Positions 35,630-40,703 of a stretch of DNA of 40,703 bases are shown one piece after another. A program made the position numbers and the translations under genes. The stretch lies in the NCBI GenBank assembly GCA_937928215.1, contig CALFWL010000087.1:1-40703 (forward strand). The letters are read 5' to 3'. The DNA is from an uncultured Pirellulaceae bacterium. GTDB taxonomy: Bacteria; Planctomycetota; Planctomycetia; Pirellulales; Pirellulaceae. Numbering within the stretch: position 1 is the first letter of the stretch; each line of letters starts with the position of its first letter. The notes under the pieces were generated by a model. The model was not told where the DNA came from. It did not search any database and saw only the letters and a program-made list of their open reading frames with translations.

Positions 35630-36328
35630 ATGACAATGGAACTGGACGCTCTGGTAATCGCTCCTCATCCTGACGATGCTGAGTTGGGAATGGGTGGAGC
35701 GATTCTGAACATGCTGGCTGCTGGAAAAAAGGTTGGCGTGCTGGATCTGACCAGCGGCGAACCGACTCCCCACGGATCGCCTCAACTTCGAGCCACCGAA
35801 ACGGCGGCGGCGACCAAAGTTCTCGGTTTGTCTTGGCGAGAAAACCTTGGGCTTCCCAATCGCAGCCTTGAAGCGACGCTTGAAAACCGAAAATCGTTGG
35901 CCAGCGTGTTTCGGATGGTTAGACCGAAGTGGCTTTTCGCTCCGTATTGGATTGACGCACATCCCGACCATCTGGCAGCGACTCAATTGGTCGAAGCCGC
36001 TCGGTTCTGGTCGAAACTATCCAAAACCGACATGCCCGGCGAGCGATTTCATCCCGCGCGGGTTTACAACTATTACTGCGTCCATTTGAAGATGCATGCG
36101 ACTCCCGCTTTTGTGCTGGATATTTCGGATGTATGGGAGCAGAAGCTCGAATCGATTGCCTGTTACCAAAGTCAATTTGTAAAAGGGCGTGAGCATATGG
36201 ACCCTCCCTTTCTCAAACAGTTAGAATATGAGGCCGCTTACTGGGGGAAGTCGATCGGCGTGAAGTTCGGCGAACCATTCACGTCGCGAGAACCAATCGG
36301 TTTAACCGGGTTTTCGGAACTCATCTAA
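35630..36328 (+). CDS. bshB1: PIG-L family deacetylase, BshB1-like
   Basis: 232 aa. The N-terminal APHPDDAELGMGG holds the zinc site (H13, D16) and the later PYWIDAHPDH gives H114. PIG-L proteins remove acetyl groups from N-acetylglucosamine-type sugars. The long match pattern (KVGVLDLTSGEPTPHGS, WRENLGLPNRSL, RPKWLFAPYWIDAHPDH, YYCVHLKMHATPAFVLDIS) is specific to BshB1, which deacetylates GlcNAc-malate in bacillithiol synthesis. bshA and bshC are not in the window, so the pathway is not proven. A Met at codon 3 is an alternative start. The role in low-molecular-weight thiol synthesis is inferred from the subfamily resemblance. Confidence 0.85.
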   Translation: MTMELDALVIAPHPDDAELGMGGAILNMLAAGKKVGVLDLTSGEPTPHGSPQLRATETAAATKVLGLSWRENLGLPNRSLEATLENRKSLASVFRMVRPKWLFAPYWIDAHPDHLAATQLVEAARFWSKLSKTDMPGERFHPARVYNYYCVHLKMHATPAFVLDISDVWEQKLESIACYQSQFVKGREHMDPPFLKQLEYEAAYWGKSIGVKFGEPFTSREPIGLTGFSELI

Positions 36329-36462
36329 ATGACAGGTGTTTGATTTTTATTAGTAATAGCTGCGTTTCCCGTATAGAGGACTCGCATCAGAATTAGTTAC
36401 CGAATGGGTTCGTTAAATCTGCAACGATAACCGGTTCCGCCAACAAAAACCCGTAACCTAGT

Positions 36463-36474
36463 GTTTCGCGAAAC
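36463..36474. promoter_or_regulatory. 12-bp perfect palindrome upstream of the Tat oxidoreductase
   Basis: GTTTCGCGAAAC is a perfect palindrome 45 bp before the ATG of the Gfo/Idh/MocA gene, inside a 191-bp intergenic region. Central-CG palindromes of this form resemble LacI-family operators. No adjacent regulator gene is present. Motif only. Confidence 0.4.
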
Positions 36475-36519
36475 GTGGGACGTAGTTGAACTATCCATCA
36501 CCATCACACGGAAAAAAAC

Positions 36520-37941
36520 ATGAGCTCAAACGCAGAACATTCCAACATCAGTCGTCCTGAACTCTGCTCGAATGACTCAAGTCCGTCACGTCGAAAGTTT
36601 TTACAGCAAGGGACGTCGGTCGTTGCGGCAGGAGGAGCCCTCGCTGCGGCTGCGACGACTCCATCGTTGACGTTCGCTCGATCAGCTCACGCTGCCGGTT
36701 CAGACCGCATCAAACTGGGCCTGATCGGATCCGGCGATCGTGGGGCTGGAGCAGCATGCCAAGCCATGAACACAGACCAATGTCAGGTCGAATTACACGC
36801 GATGGCTGACGCGTTTTCGGATCGGCTGGCCAACAGTTTGCAGACTTGCAAAGACGAGCATGACGGGAAGGTGTTCGTGCCGAAGGAACGCCAGTTCGTT
36901 GGCTTTAATGGATACAAGAAAGTGATGGAGTCGGACGTGGACATGGTGATCCTGGCCACGCCGCCCGGGTTTCGACCACTGCACTTCGAGGCCGCGATCG
37001 ACGCAGGCAAACACGTGTTCATGGAGAAACCGGTCGCCGTTGATGCTCCGGGGATTCGCCGCGTCCTTGCCGCGGGAGAGAAAGCGAAGGAAAAGCAGCT
37101 GGCAGTTCAGGTTGGCTTGCAACGACGGCACGAACGTGCTTACCGCGAAACAATCGGGAAGCTAAAAGATGGAATTATCGGAAATTTGAATTTCAGTCGA
37201 GTCTACTGGAATAGTGGCGGAGTCTGGTGTCGCAGCCGAACTTCAGATCAAACCGAATTGGAGTATCAGATGCGAAACTGGTACTACTTCAACTGGCTCT
37301 GTGGTGACCATATCGTCGAGCAACACATTCACAATATGGATGTCATCAACTGGTTGATGGACGGGTATCCCGTTACGGCTCAAGGGCAGGGCGGTCGGCT
37401 AGTTCGTGATGGAATTGATCATGGCGAAATCTACGATCACCACATGGTCGAATACACTTACGCAAACGGACACAAAATGCTCAGTCAGTGTCGGCATATC
37501 AAAGATTGCTGGGGGCAGGTCGGCGAGTACGTCCATGGATCAAAAGGTTATGCCAACATTGAGGCCGGGCGCATTTTTGATCTGGACGGCAACGAGATCT
37601 TCAAATGCAGGGAAGGGAAAGGCCAGCGAGGTGGACATCAACAGGAGCATTACGATTTGTTCGAAGACCTTGCCAATGGTAAAATTCCAAATGAAACCGA
37701 GTACGGTGCGAAAAGCACGATGACTGCGATCCTTGGGCGGCTGGCGACTTACACCGGTAAGCAACTTCATTGGGACGATGCCATTGCTTCAGAAATCTCG
37801 CTGGCTGATGTCGACTCCATGACCTCGATGGATGGAAAGGCACCACTGCTTCCCAATGGAGCACTTCGGTATCCCATTGCCAAACCGGGCAACTCCGCCG
37901 TTGCCGTGATCGACTGGAAGCCAAGCAAGAAAAGGTCTTGA
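36520..37941 (+). CDS. Tat-exported Gfo/Idh/MocA family oxidoreductase
   Basis: 473 aa. The N-terminus has a twin-arginine signal: SPSRRKFLQQGTSVVAAGGALAAAA (RR at 24-25), so the folded protein is exported with its cofactor. The NAD(P)-binding Rossmann motif KLGLIGSGDRG starts at about residue 65. VILATPP and MEKPVAVD (about 168-175, with the EKP lysine) and the C-terminal HNMDVINWL motif follow. Gfo/Idh/MocA enzymes oxidise or reduce sugars and sugar derivatives, and planctomycetes carry many exported copies linked to polysaccharide breakdown. The substrate cannot be read from sequence. A palindrome is located upstream. Confidence 0.93.
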   Translation: MSSNAEHSNISRPELCSNDSSPSRRKFLQQGTSVVAAGGALAAAATTPSLTFARSAHAAGSDRIKLGLIGSGDRGAGAACQAMNTDQCQVELHAMADAFSDRLANSLQTCKDEHDGKVFVPKERQFVGFNGYKKVMESDVDMVILATPPGFRPLHFEAAIDAGKHVFMEKPVAVDAPGIRRVLAAGEKAKEKQLAVQVGLQRRHERAYRETIGKLKDGIIGNLNFSRVYWNSGGVWCRSRTSDQTELEYQMRNWYYFNWLCGDHIVEQHIHNMDVINWLMDGYPVTAQGQGGRLVRDGIDHGEIYDHHMVEYTYANGHKMLSQCRHIKDCWGQVGEYVHGSKGYANIEAGRIFDLDGNEIFKCREGKGQRGGHQQEHYDLFEDLANGKIPNETEYGAKSTMTAILGRLATYTGKQLHWDDAIASEISLADVDSMTSMDGKAPLLPNGALRYPIAKPGNSAVAVIDWKPSKKRS

Positions 37942-38076
37942 ACCTTTGAAGGTCAGCTTGAGCGATTAAAAAGACGACGAAGACGCGGCGGAGCGAATTC
38001 CGGTTTTCTAACCCGGTGGATTTGAGTTAACATATGGCTTGAGTTGTCCGTTCAATCCACCATCACGTTTGCGCAC

Positions 38077-38862
38077 ATGAAACCCATCGTAGGAACCGTC
38101 TTTGAAACGGGTAGGATCGATTTCTCACGCGAAGATAACGCTTGGGTATTCGATATGATCGATACCGGCTTGAGAGAGGATCAGCGTGATCGAATTCGCT
38201 TCGATCCGTCACAGGCTCCTATTGAACTGAAGTCGGCACCAATCAATGAGGGCGGTGAACCTGAGTGGATGGCCGGGATCGAGCGAACGTTGAAAACGGC
38301 TGACTCGGTTTACCTGCAGTTCAGGAAAGGGATCCTGCGATTTCGACTCGCAATCCATCAAGCCGCCAAACATCACCAGTTTGTCACCCTCGGGACTCAA
38401 GAGGAGGTTGATCAGTTTTGCGAGCGGCACTGGCAAAACGTGCGATATTTTTACGCGTTTCGGCGCGACGTCTTCCAGTTCGTGGTTAACACCATGATCA
38501 CGCACAAGAGCGAAGTGGAGCCATCGAATGAGAAGGTCGCCATTTCGGGTCGAGTCGATTACCAGACCGACTTGGATCGTCCCATGGTGGTTTTTGACTC
38601 CACCGGTTCATCCGCCCCTGTCGAGATTGTTGAATGGCGTTCGAAAGTCAAAGAAGGTGAAGTCGGACGGTTTGATCCCGCGAACACAAAGATCCTTTTC
38701 AACCTCCGCGCTGCGACCCGTCCTCTGACTTTAATGCATGAAGATCGGGTCGAGTTCCGGAATCACGCCTACACGTTTGGCGGTGACAAAATGTGGGCGA
38801 AGTTCAATCGCTTGGTAGCAAGGCGGCTCAAGCAGCGCGTTGCGGCCGAAGACGGTGCGTAG
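38077..38862 (+). CDS. conserved-looking protein of unknown function
   Basis: 261 aa from the ATG at 38077; a TTG at 38044 in frame is less likely. No signal peptide, transmembrane segment or known motif recognised. It appears to be a soluble alpha/beta protein: two strand-rich parts (GTVFETGRIDFSREDNAW, ADSVYLQFRKGILRFRLAIHQ), a helical middle (EEVDQFCERHWQNVRYFYAFRRDVFQFVVNTM), and a C-terminal region of further strands ending in a basic helix (KFNRLVARRLKQR). It lies alone between the Tat oxidoreductase and a 542-bp gap. I do not assign a function. Confidence 0.65.
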   Translation: MKPIVGTVFETGRIDFSREDNAWVFDMIDTGLREDQRDRIRFDPSQAPIELKSAPINEGGEPEWMAGIERTLKTADSVYLQFRKGILRFRLAIHQAAKHHQFVTLGTQEEVDQFCERHWQNVRYFYAFRRDVFQFVVNTMITHKSEVEPSNEKVAISGRVDYQTDLDRPMVVFDSTGSSAPVEIVEWRSKVKEGEVGRFDPANTKILFNLRAATRPLTLMHEDRVEFRNHAYTFGGDKMWAKFNRLVARRLKQRVAAEDGA

Positions 38863-39404
38863 ACCTTGGTCTGCCGCTCTGGCAAAGGCCGAGATTCGAA
38901 TCCTAACAGCAGCAGCCCATTGCGTTGTGATTTGAGGCGATGTTGCGATCGCGCAGTACGGCTTTTCGCATGTGCGCAATTCATGGACTCTGGCACCACC
39001 CATGCTGAGCGACTTCGCCGGTGCCACCAAAGATTCGAATTGTGTTTGTTGCGAAGAATTGAGTGCCCCGCTAGACCGGGGGGCTCGGTGCGGAAGCCTC
39101 CGTTGGTTGGTGGCACTGCCGCGCTGTGTTAAACGTGACACAGTACGCAGATTTTTCAGGGAGAAAAGCGGGCATTATTGCTGCATTGCTAACTGTGAGG
39201 ATTACACCAATGAGATCAACGATCTGCGGGAATCATCGCGGTTATTTCACGTTCAACCGGTCCGTATGATCCGCAATCTATCGGAATGATTGAATCGAGT
39301 TTCGAGCAAGTGCCGACAACGACAATATCTCCGTCTTGCCCGGCGGACTGTTCCAATTGTTCTCGTCCTGCAACAACTTTGTTGACACCCAGATTCAAAC
39401 GATC
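38863..39404. other. 542-bp intergenic region with nested inverted repeats, no credible gene
   Basis: Open frames here are shadow-like and lack protein features. The region contains GTGCCACCAA (39021-39030) and TTGGTGGCAC (39107-39116), exact 10-bp reverse complements 76 bp apart. Between them, GAG-T-GCCCC (39061-39069) can pair with GGGGCTC (39080-39086). A structured RNA or protein-binding element is possible. AGATTCGAAT occurs twice (about 38892 and 39031), recalling tRNA T loops, but neither copy sits in a foldable tRNA. The HD-GYP gene starts at the right end. Confidence 0.45.
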
Positions 39405-40700
39405 ATGACCGATCCCACGGTAACTTCAGATGCGACGACCAATGGCGGCTTCTCGATTGCCGCAGTGCTCAACCCGTCTGATTCGCAACCGGCGCCGATA
39501 ACGAGGCAGTTGCGGAAGACGGTCGAGACAACTTCCCTGTTGCAGCAGAATGAGACGATTCGAGACGCGAAAATTCTGATCATCGACGATGAGGAACTTG
39601 TGATCCGCGTCGTCCGTCGTTTTCTGGTTTCCGACGGGTATCAGAATTTCACGACCATCACGGACCCTCGACAGGCGTTGGCGGAAATTGAACGCGTCCA
39701 GCCGGACGTCGTGTTGCTGGATATCATGATGCCAAACATTACCGGCCTAGATCTGTTGAAAGTTCGCAAGAAGGTGCCTCACCTTCAACCAATTCCCTTT
39801 ATCATCCTCAGCGCGACAAGTGACAACCAGATCAAGCGGCAGGCCCTGGAACTTGGAGCAACCGACTTCTTAGGCAAACCAGTCGACCCGAGCGATTTGA
39901 TCCTGAGAGTCCAGAACGCTTTGATCGTCAAGCATCACTACGACTACGTTTCAAACTACGCCACTGAGCTTGAAGGACAGGTCCGTCTGCGCACTCAACA
40001 GATTGAAAAGTCTCGCGAGCAGATCATCCATTGCCTCGCCCGGGCAGCGGAATATCGGGATAACGAAACGGGCGACCACGTGTTGCGAGTCGGCAAATAC
40101 TGTTCCGTGATTGCAAATCAACTTGGCTTTAATGAAGAGTACTGTCGCCAGATTTCATTGGCCGCGCAGTTGCACGACGTGGGAAAGATTGGAATTCCGG
40201 ATTCTGTATTGCTCAACCCCGGTAAGCTGAGCAATGAAGAATTCGGGGTCATGAAAGAACACTGCGCACTTGGCAACAAGATCATGGAACCGCTGGCTGT
40301 TGCTGATGCCGAACGAATCCGACGTCACGCCGACATGGGTGGCTTCATCATGGATGGAGTCGATTCCCCAATGCTGGAACTGGCCACGACGATTGCGCGG
40401 ACACATCATGAAAAATGGGACGGCACAGGCTACCCGAATCAATTGAAGGGTGAAGAAATTCCAATCGAGGGCAGGATTTGTTGCGTTGCTGACGTTTATG
40501 ACGCGTTGTGCAGTGAGCGACCGTACAAGCCGAGTTTCCCATTGCGAAAATGCCTGGAAATCATGCTCTCAGAGCGAGGCACTCGTTTCGACCCCATCGT
40601 CGTGGACGCGTTTTTCGAACGGATTAACGATATCGAACAGATCCGTAGCCAACACAGAGATTCGGCCGATTATCAAAAGATTACGGAAATGAAAAGCTGA
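39405..40700 (+). CDS. two-component response regulator with HD-GYP c-di-GMP phosphodiesterase domain
   Basis: 431 aa from the ATG at 39405 (the frame is open to a TTG at 39336). Residues about 55-175 are a receiver domain: acidic D61/D62, phosphoacceptor D106 in LLDIMMP, and K158 in LGKPVD. A short coiled segment (YATELEGQVRLRTQQIEKSREQI) joins it to an HD-GYP domain: HD at 257-258 in AQLHDVGKIGIPDSVL, then HHEKWDGTGYP (334-344), with the GYP motif intact. Such RpfG-like proteins degrade the second messenger c-di-GMP when phosphorylated. About 20 extra residues lie between HDVGK and HHE, containing a second H-x3-G repeat (KEHCALG, RRHADMG). The sensor kinase is not in the window. Confidence 0.94.
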   Translation: MTDPTVTSDATTNGGFSIAAVLNPSDSQPAPITRQLRKTVETTSLLQQNETIRDAKILIIDDEELVIRVVRRFLVSDGYQNFTTITDPRQALAEIERVQPDVVLLDIMMPNITGLDLLKVRKKVPHLQPIPFIILSATSDNQIKRQALELGATDFLGKPVDPSDLILRVQNALIVKHHYDYVSNYATELEGQVRLRTQQIEKSREQIIHCLARAAEYRDNETGDHVLRVGKYCSVIANQLGFNEEYCRQISLAAQLHDVGKIGIPDSVLLNPGKLSNEEFGVMKEHCALGNKIMEPLAVADAERIRRHADMGGFIMDGVDSPMLELATTIARTHHEKWDGTGYPNQLKGEEIPIEGRICCVADVYDALCSERPYKPSFPLRKCLEIMLSERGTRFDPIVVDAFFERINDIEQIRSQHRDSADYQKITEMKS

Positions 40701-40703
40701 AGC

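Noticed and set aside
38879-38960. Possible tRNA suggested by GATTCGAATCC at about 38893
   Set aside because: The flanking bases do not form a T stem or acceptor stem and no D or anticodon arm is present on either strand.

Overview
The window looks like chromosome of a planctomycete of the Pirellulaceae type. The GC content is moderate. The signs are a CxPxR-type sulfatase, two exported BamB/PQQ-like beta-propellers, a twin-arginine Gfo/Idh/MocA oxidoreductase, a membrane protein with the 'NPYAAP' motif common in planctomycetes, few clear Shine-Dalgarno sites, and many short transcription units on both strands. I see no IS element, phage, CRISPR array, complete tRNA or rRNA. About 35 protein genes fill nearly all of it. 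All functional calls come from reading motifs and gene context; no database search was run.

Layout. 1-4.7 kb (+): the end of a helix-hairpin-helix protein; ribulose-phosphate epimerase overlapping a histidine-phosphatase-fold protein that has lost its catalytic residues; an M32 carboxypeptidase; and a zinc-ribbon/one-TM protein. 4.7-7.7 kb (-): a SixA-like phosphatase and a TreZ-like glycoside hydrolase with an extra N-terminal domain. 7.8-16.4 kb (+): a large FAD/Fe-S dehydrogenase overlapping moaD, then moaE, moaA, a cysteine desulfurase, a YkgJ-type Cys-cluster protein, an HU protein and selA. 16.4-25.4 kb (-): a run of six genes encoding two exported propeller proteins, a DUF2071 protein, a KAS III (FabH-like) enzyme, a sulfatase and a membrane protein. 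25.6-34.8 kb, mostly (+): hemB, a lipoprotein (-), a small HExxH membrane protein, an exported thioredoxin/TPR protein, a lipoprotein MsrA, a probable TauD-like oxygenase (-), and the ferrous-iron cluster feoA-feoB-small Cys-rich protein. 34.9-40.7 kb: an NPYAAP membrane protein (-), a BshB1-like deacetylase, a Tat-exported oxidoreductase, an unknown protein and a response regulator with an HD-GYP domain.

Functional links. moaD, moaE, moaA and the cysteine desulfurase form a compact molybdopterin unit that plausibly includes its own sulfur donor, co-transcribed with a redox flavoprotein. An exported thioredoxin-like protein next to a lipid-anchored MsrA suggests a pair for repairing methionine sulfoxide outside the cytoplasm. 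The feo cluster has a near-perfect 23-bp palindrome just upstream, a good candidate for an iron-responsive operator.

Most novel observations: the histidine-phosphatase pseudoenzyme (five active-site positions substituted), the TreZ fusion domain, the divergent TauD-like protein, the feo palindrome, the small HExxH membrane protein, and a truncated tRNA-like block flanked by 10-bp direct repeats. I did not find one clearly new multi-gene system such as a defence island.
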